A DNA stretch of 64,000 nucleotides from Alcaligenaceae bacterium SAGV5 (GTDB lineage Bacteria; Pseudomonadota; Gammaproteobacteria; Burkholderiales; Burkholderiaceae_B). The notes below the pieces were generated by a model that was not told the DNA's origin, searched no databases, and worked only from the letters and a program-made list of their open reading frames with translations. A program made the position numbers and the translations under genes. Each line of letters starts with the position of its first letter. Positions within the stretch are counted from its first letter, which is position 1. Shown piece after piece: positions 1 through 8,029 of the stretch. Location: assembly GCA_009360345.1 (NCBI GenBank), contig SPDP01000001.1, positions 1,674,001 to 1,738,000 of the forward strand. The letters run 5' to 3'.

Positions 1-831
1 CGAGCCATTGCGGACGGCCCAGCGCAGCACCGGCGCGACGCCGCTTATCGCCATGCCGGCCGCGCGGACCCGCCAGGCGGGCCGCGGCAGTTCCAGCATG
101 CCGGCGGCCCAGCCGGGAAGCAAGGCCGTGCCCGCCTCCATCATGAGCCGGCTCACCGGCCGCGCCAGCGGGCTGACGGCCGGGGGATGGGACAACAGGA
201 TACGGGCGATTTCGCGGGTGCGGTCGTCGCACACCAGTTGCGGCCGCATGCGCGCCAGATAGGCCGCCACTTCCGCGCGCGAGCGGGGGACGTCGCGGGC
301 GCCCAGGCGCAAGGCGATCAGCGCGATCTCGTCGTAGTAGCGGTCCTGCTCGGCGCCTGGCAGCGCCGGATTGCGGTGGCGCAGGTGCGCGGCCAGGAAG
401 TTGCTGACTTCGGCCACGTGGACCCAGGTCAGGAGGTCGGGGTCGTCCGCCGCGTAGGGACGGCCGTCGGGCGCCGTGCCGCGTACCTGATCGTGGATGC
501 CGCGCACGCGCGCGATCAGCCGCTCCGCGTCCGCCGTGGCGGCGTAGGTGGTGCCCGATATGAACTGGCCGGTCCGGCGCAGGCGGCCCAGCATGTCCTG
601 GCGGAAATTGGAGTGGTCCCAGACGCCGGCGAGCGCGAGCGGATGCAGCATCTGCATGAGCAGCGCGGCAATGCCGCCGATGAGCATGGAAGTGAAATCG
701 CCGTGCACCTTCCAGCAGGCCGAGTCGGGGCCGAACAGGCCGGGGTCGCCGCGCGGATGCTCGAAGTCGATGCCGCCCAGCGCCAGTCCGGTCAGGCCCA
801 GCACCTGGGCTTCGATGTGCCTGCGTATCAT
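1..831 (-). CDS. DUF2236 / MpaB-Lcp-like oxygenase family protein (partial, runs off left edge)
   Basis: Translating the minus strand from the ATG at 831 gives an uninterrupted frame of 277 codons to the window edge, so the C-terminus is missing. The N-terminal part reads MIRRHIEAQ, then a stretch with GDFTSMLIGGIAALLMQMLHP, then WDHSNFRQDMLGRL.RT, the signature of DUF2236 proteins, a family related to ER-bound oxygenase MpaB and latex-clearing protein. Members are putative haem or metal oxygenases of mostly unknown substrate. No Shine-Dalgarno sequence is evident before the ATG at 831. A 38-codon frame starting with an ATG at 944 ends in an ATGA overlap with this start, so either a short leader peptide or a frameshifted longer N-terminus is possible. 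The family call is good; the reaction is unknown. Confidence 0.7.
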   Translation of the reverse strand, partial: MIRRHIEAQVLGLTGLALGGIDFEHPRGDPGLFGPDSACWKVHGDFTSMLIGGIAALLMQMLHPLALAGVWDHSNFRQDMLGRLRRTGQFISGTTYAATADAERLIARVRGIHDQVRGTAPDGRPYAADDPDLLTWVHVAEVSNFLAAHLRHRNPALPGAEQDRYYDEIALIALRLGARDVPRSRAEVAAYLARMRPQLVCDDRTREIARILLSHPPAVSPLARPVSRLMMEAGTALLPGWAAGMLELPRPAWRVRAAGMAISGVAPVLRWAVRNGS

Positions 832-1146
832 GCGCGGCCCCGCGCGGGCCGGAGGGAGGGCGCGGGTGCCGGCCGGCAGGGTGCCGCGCGCAGCCCGCCC
901 TGCCCGAAGATGGCCACGAGGTGCCGCAGCGGGTTGAGTTTCATGGATATCAACATCGAATCACTCGGGGGATTTTGACATCTTGTCCGTGGCACCGCCA
1001 CTTCTCTACCGCCGCCTCGCGTCCACCGGGGAGTTCGACCGCACGCACAGGAACGCCATGCCCGCGCGGCGGTGCGCGTGCAGGGCCTGGCGCCCGCGAC
1101 GGCATGTCGCAGGGCAAGGCGCGGCGCCTGCGGCTACAATGCGCGG
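832..1146. other. Intergenic region between the DUF2236 gene and czcI
   Basis: This gap of 315 bases separates two divergent genes and should hold both promoters. The only coding potential I see is the minus-strand ATG at 944, which opens 38 codons (beginning MKLNPLRHLV) and closes with a TGA at 830-828 overlapping the DUF2236 start. I found no convincing terminator, RNA gene or long palindrome. Confidence 0.4.
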
Positions 1147-1491
1147 ATGCGCCGCCTGTTCATCCTGCTGCTGCTCGTCTTCCTGCCGTTCCAGGTCACC
1201 TGGGCAGCGGCGGCGGCCTATTGCCAGCACGAAACCGGCACGGTGGCCCAGGTCCACTTCGGCCATCACGAACACGTCCACCAGGACGCCGGCGACAAGG
1301 GCGACGCCAAGAAGGCCGTGCATCCCGATTGCGTGGTCTGCCACATGATCGCGTTGCAGGCCGTGCTGGGCGGTACGCCCGACATGCCCCGGGCCGGCAT
1401 CGCCCATGCCCATCCTCCCACGCCGCCCGCCTTCCTGGCCACGGCTCCCGTCTCGCTGCCGGAACGCCCCCAATGGCGTGCTCTAGCCTAG
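1147..1491 (+). CDS. czcI: CzcI-family cation efflux accessory protein
   Basis: Small periplasmic protein of 114 residues at the head of a czcCBA operon. The start is placed at the ATG at 1147 because it opens directly into a signal peptide (MRRLFILLLLVFLPFQ, cleavage probably after the WAAAAA run); an upstream in-frame start at 1072 would add an unlikely Arg-rich prefix. The mature part has metal-ligand-like clusters, HFGHHEHVH and HPDCVVCHM, as in CzcI proteins of Cupriavidus-type cobalt-zinc-cadmium resistance operons, where CzcI has a regulatory or metal-sensing role. The C-terminal half is Pro/Ala rich. Position, size, signal peptide and His/Cys motifs agree, so the family call is fairly secure, but the exact role in this organism is inferred. 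Confidence 0.75.
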   Translation: MRRLFILLLLVFLPFQVTWAAAAAYCQHETGTVAQVHFGHHEHVHQDAGDKGDAKKAVHPDCVVCHMIALQAVLGGTPDMPRAGIAHAHPPTPPAFLATAPVSLPERPQWRALA

Positions 1492-1566
1492 CCGGCGAGA
1501 CGCAGCCGTTCCATTCGCTTTTTTCGTCTCGCCGAATCCACGGATCCGTTTTCCAGGTGCAATTCG

Positions 1567-2832
1567 ATGCGCAGACTTCTATGGCCGCTCGGGCTGGCGG
1601 CCGTCTTGTCCAGCCCCGTGGTCGTGGCCCAGCCATGGCCCGATCCCGTTCCCGTTCCTGTTCCCATTCTTGACCAGGTGCCCGCCGCCGGCGGCCCGTT
1701 GACCCTGGAGTCGGCGCTGGCCATGGCCGCTGCCAGCAACCCGGCGCTGGCGGCCGCCGCCAAGGAGGCCGAAGCCTTGCAGGGCGGCGTCGTCCAGGCA
1801 GGGGTCCTGCCCAATCCCGACATCGCGCTTGCCGTCGAAGACACGCGCCGCGATTCGCGCACCACCAGCGTGGAGCTGGGTATTCCCATCGAGCTTGGCG
1901 GCAAGCGCTCCGCGCGGATCCTGGCCGCGGAGCGGGCGCAGACGGTGGCGGTGGCCGAGCTGACGCGGGCGCGGGCGGAACTGCGCGCGGCCACGGTGGC
2001 CGCTTTTTTCGATCTGCTGATCGCGCAGGAAGGCGTGGAACTGGCGACCGGGTCGGCGCAGGTGGCCGCCCGGGCGGCGGACATCGCGGCCCGGCGGGTG
2101 GCGGCCGGCAAGGTTCCGCCGCTGGAAGAGACCCGGGCCCGCGTCGAGCAGGCCAATGCCAACCTCGACGTCGAAACGGCGCGCGCGCGCCTGCAGGAGG
2201 CGCGGCGGGCATTGGGTTCGCTCTGGGGGGAGCCCGATCCGCGTTTCGGCCAGGCCGTGGGCCGCCTGGACGTGTTGCCCGCGCGCCCGCCGGTCGAGAC
2301 GCTGCTCCGGGAACTGGAGCAGGCTCCCGAACTGGCGGCGCACCGGCTGGAGATCGAACGCCGCGATGCCGTGATCGGCGTCGAGCGCAGCAAGCGTTAT
2401 CCGGACGTGCGGCTGACGGCGGGGACGCAGCGCAATAACGAGCTGGGCCGCAACCAGACCTTGCTGGGGGTGTCGATTCCGCTGCCGCTGTTCGACCGCA
2501 ACCAGGGCAATCTGTACGAGGCCACGGTGCGCGCCGATCAGGCGCGCGATGTGCATCGCGCCTTGCAGATCAGGCTGGCCCACGATCTCCGGCAGGCGTC
2601 CGCGCAACTGGAACTGGCACGCAAGAGCGCCGATGCGCTTCGCGGCACGGTGCTGCCCGGCGCGCGGGACGCCTATGAAGCCGCCACCCGCGGATTCGAG
2701 GCCGGCAAGTCCGGCTTCCTGGATGTCCTGGATGCGCAGCGCACGCTGTTCCAGGCCCGCATCCGCTATCTGGCCGTGCTGGCCGACACCTATCAATCCG
2801 CCATCGCGATCGATCGCGTGCTGGGCCGCTAA
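1567..2832 (+). CDS. czcC: Cobalt-zinc-cadmium efflux outer membrane protein CzcC
   Basis: Outer membrane factor of 421 residues that forms the exit duct of a tripartite metal efflux pump. It begins with a signal peptide (MRRLLWPLGLAAVLSSP), followed by the TolC-like repeat with LTLESALAMAAASNPAL near the N-terminus and two long alpha-helical hairpin halves rich in Ala/Arg/Glu. The C-terminal repeat ends with the typical GFLDVLDAQRTLFQARI.YL motif. The phrase VELGIPIELGGKRSARI is characteristic of the CzcC subgroup rather than multidrug OMFs. It lies 75 bases after czcI and is followed by the MFP and RND subunits, so it is almost certainly cotranscribed with them. A dispersed repeat element lies between its stop and czcB. 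Confidence 0.9.
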   Translation: MRRLLWPLGLAAVLSSPVVVAQPWPDPVPVPVPILDQVPAAGGPLTLESALAMAAASNPALAAAAKEAEALQGGVVQAGVLPNPDIALAVEDTRRDSRTTSVELGIPIELGGKRSARILAAERAQTVAVAELTRARAELRAATVAAFFDLLIAQEGVELATGSAQVAARAADIAARRVAAGKVPPLEETRARVEQANANLDVETARARLQEARRALGSLWGEPDPRFGQAVGRLDVLPARPPVETLLRELEQAPELAAHRLEIERRDAVIGVERSKRYPDVRLTAGTQRNNELGRNQTLLGVSIPLPLFDRNQGNLYEATVRADQARDVHRALQIRLAHDLRQASAQLELARKSADALRGTVLPGARDAYEAATRGFEAGKSGFLDVLDAQRTLFQARIRYLAVLADTYQSAIAIDRVLGR

Positions 2833-2943
2833 AGGAAACCCCACCCCCTGCGCGCTTCGCGCGCCCCCCTCAAGGGGGCGGCACTGGCGGACCGGCAAAG
2901 CCGGATCCGCGGTGCCCTGGATCAAGTGAGGCAGGGGGCATCA
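2833..2943 (+). repeat. Dispersed intergenic element, copy 1 (short form)
   Basis: The stretch after czcC starts with a C-rich block (CCACCCCCTGCGCGCTTCGCG), passes through CCCCCTCAAGGGGGCGG and ends in a hairpin core at 2889-2908, GGACCGGCAAAGCCGGATCC, followed by GCGGTGCCCTGG. The same order of blocks recurs at 33240-33410, and in the opposite orientation at 54285-54446 and 55028-55120. This copy lacks the central GGGACCCGCCTTGGGGCGG section present in the two long copies. It sits inside the czc operon between czcC and czcB. Confidence 0.8.
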
Positions 2944-2956
2944 TGGAGCAATCGAT

Positions 2957-4174
2957 ATGAAAGAATCTTCACATTCGGCGGGCGCGCTGTCCGGCAGGCA
3001 AAAGGCCGCGATGGCGGCCATCGTGATCGCGGGTGCGCTGGCGGTGGCCGGCATACTGTTCTGGCCCGCGCCGCACGGCGAGGACGACGGCCATGGCCAC
3101 GGCGGCGAGACGCCGGCGGGCGCGCCCGCCGACGAGCACGCCGATGACGGCCTGGTGAAGCTGAGCGAGGCCCAGGCGCAGGCGGCCGGCATCCGCGTCG
3201 CCGAGGCCGGTCCGGGCGTGCTGCGGCCGACCCGCGAATTTCCGGGCGAGATACGTTTCAACGAGGATCGTACGGCCCACGTCGTGCCCAGGCTGGCCGG
3301 TATCGTCGAGCGCGTGTCCGCGGACCTGGGGCAGCAGGTCCGCAAGGGGCAGGTGCTGGCCGTGATCGCCAGCACGTCGCTGTCGGACCTGCGCAGCGAG
3401 CTGTTGGCCGCGCGCAAGCGCCTGGACCTGGCCGAGGAAACCTTCGCGCGGGAAAAGAAGCTATGGGAGGAGCGCGTATCCGCCGAGCAGGATTACCTGC
3501 AGGCGCGCACCGCGCGGGAAGAGGCGGGGATCGCGGTGCAGAATGCCGCGCAGAAGCTCCAGGCCGTGGGCGCGGCGGGCCAGGCTCCCGCCCTGAACCA
3601 GTACCAGCTGCGCGCGCCTTTCGATGGCACGGTGGTCGAGAAGCACATGGCGATGGGCGAGGCGGTGGGCGACACCACCGCCGTGTTCACCATCGCCGAC
3701 CTCGGCACGGTCTGGGCCGAGTTCATCGTCGCTCCGCAGGACCTCTCGGCCGTGCGCGTCGGAGAGAAAGTCAGCATTTCCTCGTCCGCCCTGAACGAGA
3801 CGGCCGAGGGCGCCGTGTCCTACGTCGGTCCGTTGCTGGGCGCGCAGACCCGCACGGCCACCGCCCGCGTCACGCTGGCCAATCCCGGCATGGCCTGGCG
3901 GCCGGGCCTTTTCATCACGGTCAAGGTCCTGCGCGGCGAGGAATCGGTGGCCGTGGCCGTGCCGGCAGACGCCATCCAGACCTTGGGCGATGACAGCGTG
4001 GTGTTCACCGCCGTACCCGGGGGCTTCAAGGCGCAGCCGGTGAAAACGGGACGCCGCGACGGCTTGCGGGTGGAGGTGCTGGAGGGCCTGGCTCCCGGCG
4101 CACGCTACGCCCAGACCAATACCTTCACGCTCAAGGCCGAGCTGGGCAAGGCCAGCGCCGAGCATACCCACTAG
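2957..4174 (+). CDS. czcB: Cobalt-zinc-cadmium efflux periplasmic adaptor CzcB
   Basis: Membrane fusion protein of 405 residues linking CzcA to CzcC. An N-terminal membrane anchor (AAIVIAGALAVAGILFW, about residues 20-36) is followed by a His/Asp-rich linker (HGEDDGHGHGG, then DEHADD) of the kind that binds metal. The hairpin and lipoyl halves are visible at GIVERVSADLGQQVRKGQVL and QLRAPFDGTVVEKHMAMGE, and the beta-barrel region at TVWAEFIVAPQDLSAVRVGE. The C-terminus carries GDDSVVFTAVPGGF and ends EHTH. It precedes czcA by 23 bases. Alternatives such as CusB are less likely because the RND partner has the CzcA-type motif. Confidence 0.9.
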   Translation: MKESSHSAGALSGRQKAAMAAIVIAGALAVAGILFWPAPHGEDDGHGHGGETPAGAPADEHADDGLVKLSEAQAQAAGIRVAEAGPGVLRPTREFPGEIRFNEDRTAHVVPRLAGIVERVSADLGQQVRKGQVLAVIASTSLSDLRSELLAARKRLDLAEETFAREKKLWEERVSAEQDYLQARTAREEAGIAVQNAAQKLQAVGAAGQAPALNQYQLRAPFDGTVVEKHMAMGEAVGDTTAVFTIADLGTVWAEFIVAPQDLSAVRVGEKVSISSSALNETAEGAVSYVGPLLGAQTRTATARVTLANPGMAWRPGLFITVKVLRGEESVAVAVPADAIQTLGDDSVVFTAVPGGFKAQPVKTGRRDGLRVEVLEGLAPGARYAQTNTFTLKAELGKASAEHTH

Positions 4175-4197
4175 ACCCGCCAGACAGGAAGACTCTC

Positions 4198-7100
4198 ATG
4201 TTCGAACGGATCATCCGTTTCGCCATCGAGCAACGATGGCTGGTCATGCTGGCGGTATTCGGCGTGGCCGCGCTGGGCTTCTACAATTTCACCCGTCTGT
4301 CCATCGACGCGGTGCCCGACATCACCAACGTCCAGGTGCAGATCAACACGTCCGCGCCGGGCTATTCGCCGCTGGAGACCGAACAGCGCATCACCTATCC
4401 CGTCGAGACCACCATGGCGGGACTGCCCGGGCTTGCGCAGACGCGGTCGCTGTCGCGCTATGGCCTGTCGCAGGTGACCGTCATCTTCCGCGACGACACC
4501 GACATCCACTTCGCCCGCCAACTGGTCAACCAGCGCATCCAGGAGGCGCGCGAAGCCCTGCCGGCGGGCGTCACGCCCACCCTGGGGCCGATCTCGACCG
4601 GACTGGGGGAGATCTACATGTGGACGGTCGAGGCCGAGCCGGGCGCGCGCAAGCCGGATGGCGGCCCCTACACCCTGGCCGATCTGCGCGAGATCCAGGA
4701 CTGGGTCGTCCGCCCGCAACTGCGGACGGTGCCCGGGGTGACCGACGTCAACACCATCGGGGGCTACGCGAAGGAGTACCTCGTCGCGCCCAACCTGGAG
4801 CGCATGGCGGCCCACGGCCTGACGCTGGCGGACGTAGTGACCGCGCTGGAGCGCAACAACGTCAACGTCGGGGCCGGCTACATCGAGCGGGGCGGCGAGC
4901 AATACCTGGTGCGCGCGCCCGGACAGGTCGGATCCCTGGAGGACATCCGCGAGGTCATCGTCAGCCAGGCCCAGGGCCAGCCCATACGCGTGCGCGACAT
5001 CGCCGAGGTGCAGATGGGCCGCGAACTGCGCACCGGCGCCGCCACAGAGAACGGCAGGGAAGTGGTGCTGGGCACCGTGTTCATGCTGATCGGCGAGAAC
5101 AGCCGCGCGGTGTCGCGGGCCGTGGACGAACGGCTGGCGGCCATCAACAAGACCCTGCCGCCGGGCGTGAAGACCGTGACGGTCTACGACCGGACCACGC
5201 TGGTCGACAAGGCCATCGCCACGGTCAAGAAGAACCTGCTGGAAGGCGCGATCCTGGTCATCGTCGTGCTGTTCATGTTCCTGGGCAACATCCGGGCGGC
5301 GCTCATCACGGCCATGGTCATCCCCTTGTCCATGCTGTTCACCTTCACGGGCATGGTGTCCTACAAGGTCAGCGCCAACCTGATGAGCCTGGGGGCGCTG
5401 GACTTCGGCATCATCGTCGATGGCGCGGTGGTCATCGTCGAGAACTGCGTACGGCGGATTGCGCATGCCCAGGCCGCGGCGGGGCGGACGCTGACGCGCG
5501 CCGAGCGCTTCGGCGAAGTGTTCGAGGCCTCGAAAGAGGCGCGGCGGCCGCTGATTTTCGGCCAGCTCATCATCATGATCGTCTACCTGCCGATCTTCGC
5601 CCTGACGGGGGTGGAGGGCAAGATGTTCCATCCCATGGCGATCACCGTGGTGCTGGCGCTCCTGGGCGCGATGATCCTGTCGATCACCTTCGTGCCGGCC
5701 GCGGTGGCGCTGCTGCTCGATGGCCGCGTGCAGGAGAAGGAGAACCGCCTGATGGCCGGCGCGCGCCGGCTGTACGAACCGCTGCTGAACCGTTCGCTCG
5801 CCAACACGCCGGTGGTGCTGACCTTCGGCGCGGTGGCCGTGGCCTTGGCGCTGGCCGTCGCGACGCGGCTGGGCGCGGAGTTCATCCCCAGCCTGGACGA
5901 GGGCGACCTGGCGGTGCAGGTGCTGCGGATCCCCGGCACCAGCCTGACCCAGGCCATCGCGATGCAGGAGGAGCTGGAGCGGCAGGTCACCAAGGTGCCG
6001 GAGGTCGAACGGGTGTTCGCCAAGATCGGGACGGCCGAAATCGCCTCCGATCCCATGCCGCCCAATATCGCCGACACCTATGTCATGCTCAAGCCGCTGG
6101 ACGCCTGGCCGCGGCCCCGCCGTTCCCACGAGGAGGTGGTGGCCGCCATCCGGACCGTGGTGGAGGGCGTGCCCGGCAACAACTACGAGTTCACGCAGCC
6201 GATCCAGATGCGCTTCAACGAGCTGATCTCGGGCGTGCGCAGCGACGTCGCCGTCAAGATCTTCGGCGATGACATGGCGCAGCTGGAACGCACGGCGGCC
6301 GAGATCGCGGCGGTCATGGCGCGCCTGCCGGGGGCGGATTCGGTCAAGGCCGAGCAGACCGCCGGCCTGCCCATGCTGACCATCGAGGTCGACCGGCAGA
6401 AGGCCGCGCGCTACGGCGTGAGCCTGGCCGAGGTGCAGGAGACCATCGCCACCGCGGTGGGCGGGCGCGAGGCGGGCATCTTCTTCCAGGGCGACCGTCG
6501 GTTCGACATCCTGGTGCGGCTGGCGGACGAAGTACGCGGCGACATCGAGGCGCTCAAGCGCCTGCCGGTGGCGCTGCCCCGGGGCGAAGGCCAGGCGCGC
6601 GTGGCATTCGTGCCGCTGGCCGAACTGGCCCGCTTCGAACTGGCGCCCGGTCCCAACCAGATCAGCCGCGAAGACGGCAAGCGGCGCATCGTGGTCAGCG
6701 CCAACGTGCGCGGCCGCGACCTGGGCTCGTTCGTGTCGGATGCCCAGGACAGCATCGCGGCGTCGGTGCGCATCCCGCCCGGCTACTGGACGGCCTGGGG
6801 CGGTACCTTCGAGCAATTGCAGTCCGCCACCGAGCGCCTGCAATGGGTCGTGCCGATATCGCTGCTGCTGGTCTTCGCGCTGCTGTTCGCCATGTTCGGC
6901 AACCTGCGCGATGGCCTGATCGTGTTCACCGGCATTCCGTTCGCGCTGACCGGCGGCATGCTGGCGCTGTGGCTGCGCGGCATCCCGCTGTCCATCTCGG
7001 CGGCCGTCGGTTTCATCGCGCTCTCGGGCGTGGCGGTGCTGAACGGACTGGTGATGCTGTCCTTCATCCGGTCGCTCAGGGCGCAAGGCCATCCGCTGGA

Positions 7101-7350
7101 GCAGGCGGTCCGCCTGGGCGCCGCCACGCGCCTGCGGCCGGTGCTCATGACCGCGCTGGTCGCGTCGCTGGGCTTCGTCCCCATGGCGCTGGCGACAGGG
7201 ACCGGCGCGGAGGTGCAGCGGCCGCTGGCGACGGTGGTCATAGGCGGCATCATCTCGTCCACCGCGCTGACCCTGTTGGTCCTGCCCGCCCTGTACCGGC
7301 TGGCCTACCGGCGCAAGGCCCGCGAGGAAGGTGAAATAAATGATGAGTGA
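4198..7350 (+). CDS. czcA: Heavy-metal RND efflux transporter CzcA
   Basis: Inner-membrane RND proton/metal antiporter of 1050 residues, the energised subunit of the czcCBA pump. The N-terminus MFERIIRFAIEQRWLV leads into the first transmembrane helix, and PDITNVQVQINTSAPGYSPLE is the porter domain start typical of the HME family. The fourth-helix signature reads D402-FGIIVDGAVVIVEN, the form associated with Zn/Co/Cd transporters (HME1) rather than Cu/Ag ones. The second half repeats the architecture, with a large periplasmic loop about residues 560-870 and a final helix bundle including ALSGVAVLNGLVMLSF. The 3' end is AT-rich and contains the left arm of an inverted repeat that probably serves the downstream TetR gene. 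Confidence 0.93.
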   Translation: MFERIIRFAIEQRWLVMLAVFGVAALGFYNFTRLSIDAVPDITNVQVQINTSAPGYSPLETEQRITYPVETTMAGLPGLAQTRSLSRYGLSQVTVIFRDDTDIHFARQLVNQRIQEAREALPAGVTPTLGPISTGLGEIYMWTVEAEPGARKPDGGPYTLADLREIQDWVVRPQLRTVPGVTDVNTIGGYAKEYLVAPNLERMAAHGLTLADVVTALERNNVNVGAGYIERGGEQYLVRAPGQVGSLEDIREVIVSQAQGQPIRVRDIAEVQMGRELRTGAATENGREVVLGTVFMLIGENSRAVSRAVDERLAAINKTLPPGVKTVTVYDRTTLVDKAIATVKKNLLEGAILVIVVLFMFLGNIRAALITAMVIPLSMLFTFTGMVSYKVSANLMSLGALDFGIIVDGAVVIVENCVRRIAHAQAAAGRTLTRAERFGEVFEASKEARRPLIFGQLIIMIVYLPIFALTGVEGKMFHPMAITVVLALLGAMILSITFVPAAVALLLDGRVQEKENRLMAGARRLYEPLLNRSLANTPVVLTFGAVAVALALAVATRLGAEFIPSLDEGDLAVQVLRIPGTSLTQAIAMQEELERQVTKVPEVERVFAKIGTAEIASDPMPPNIADTYVMLKPLDAWPRPRRSHEEVVAAIRTVVEGVPGNNYEFTQPIQMRFNELISGVRSDVAVKIFGDDMAQLERTAAEIAAVMARLPGADSVKAEQTAGLPMLTIEVDRQKAARYGVSLAEVQETIATAVGGREAGIFFQGDRRFDILVRLADEVRGDIEALKRLPVALPRGEGQARVAFVPLAELARFELAPGPNQISREDGKRRIVVSANVRGRDLGSFVSDAQDSIAASVRIPPGYWTAWGGTFEQLQSATERLQWVVPISLLLVFALLFAMFGNLRDGLIVFTGIPFALTGGMLALWLRGIPLSISAAVGFIALSGVAVLNGLVMLSFIRSLRAQGHPLEQAVRLGAATRLRPVLMTALVASLGFVPMALATGTGAEVQRPLATVVIGGIISSTALTLLVLPALYRLAYRRKAREEGEINDE

Positions 7351-7383
7351 CATCTATTGAATAAATTATAGGCATCATTTATT
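7335..7383. promoter_or_regulatory. 11-bp inverted repeat in AT-rich region before the TetR gene
   Basis: AATAAATGATG at 7335-7345 is perfectly complementary to CATCATTTATT at 7373-7383, spacing 27 bases, in a strikingly AT-rich island within GC-rich DNA. The left arm lies inside the last codons of czcA. It lies just ahead of the TetR-family start at 7412, so it is a plausible operator/promoter region for autoregulation; a transcription-termination role is less likely because the arms are AT-rich and far apart. Confidence 0.4.
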
Positions 7384-7411
7384 ATTCGCCCTCCATGGCC
7401 AGGAGGGCGGC

Positions 7412-8017
7412 ATGCCCCGTGTATCGCGACAACAGACCGAAAAGAACCGCGCCGCCATCGAGGAAGCCTCGGCGCGCCTGATCCGGGAACAAGGGATCAA
7501 GGGGGTCAGCGTGGCCGACCTCATGGCGGCGGCCGGATTGACCCATGGCGGTTTCTACGGGCATTTCGAGTCCAAGGATGCGCTGGCCGCGGCCGCCTGC
7601 GCCAAGGCCTTCGCGCTATCGCTGGAACGCTGGCGGGAGCGGACCGCCCGCGCGGGCGATGCCGCCGCCGCGCTGCGCTTCATCGTCGAAGCCTATCTGT
7701 CGCGGCGGGCGCGCGACGACGCCGGCAACAGTTGTCCGGCGGCGTCGCTGGCGGTGGACGTGGCTCGCGAACCGTCCGACAGGCCGGTTCGCCAGAGCTA
7801 TGTCGAGGGTATCCACGGGCTGGTCGATTCGCTGGCCGCGCTGCGCGACAGCGGCGACGAGGCCGCGGACCGCGAGCGTGCGCTGGTCGAGCTGTCCCTG
7901 ATGGTGGGCGCGCTGCTGATGGCGCGGGCCACGGCGGCGGACCCCATTTCCGACCAGATCCTGGACGCGGCCCGCAGGCACCTGCTCCCCGAAGACGGTT
8001 CCCTTCCCACCCCCTGA
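7412..8017 (+). CDS. TetR/AcrR family transcriptional regulator
   Basis: Regulator of 201 residues with an N-terminal TetR helix-turn-helix (residues about 10-55): IEEASARLIREQGIKGVSV, then LMAAAGLTHGGFYGHFESKDAL, where the GGFYGHF recognition helix is typical of the family. The rest is the helical ligand-binding and dimerisation domain, including a NSCPAASLAVDV segment often seen in regulators of MFS or oxidoreductase genes. The gene starts at an ATG after CAGGAGGGCGGC. It ends 12 bases before the MFS gene, implying an operon, so the MFS transporter is the likely target and its substrate the likely inducer. The ligand is not deducible. Confidence 0.85.
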   Translation: MPRVSRQQTEKNRAAIEEASARLIREQGIKGVSVADLMAAAGLTHGGFYGHFESKDALAAAACAKAFALSLERWRERTARAGDAAAALRFIVEAYLSRRARDDAGNSCPAASLAVDVAREPSDRPVRQSYVEGIHGLVDSLAALRDSGDEAADRERALVELSLMVGALLMARATAADPISDQILDAARRHLLPEDGSLPTP

Positions 8018-8029
8018 CAGGACCGCATC

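Noticed and set aside
4171..7353. Open frame of 1060 codons antisense to czcA
   Set aside because: It mirrors the czcA coding frame in GC-rich DNA, has a low-complexity His/Gln/Arg/Asp composition and no recognisable domain.
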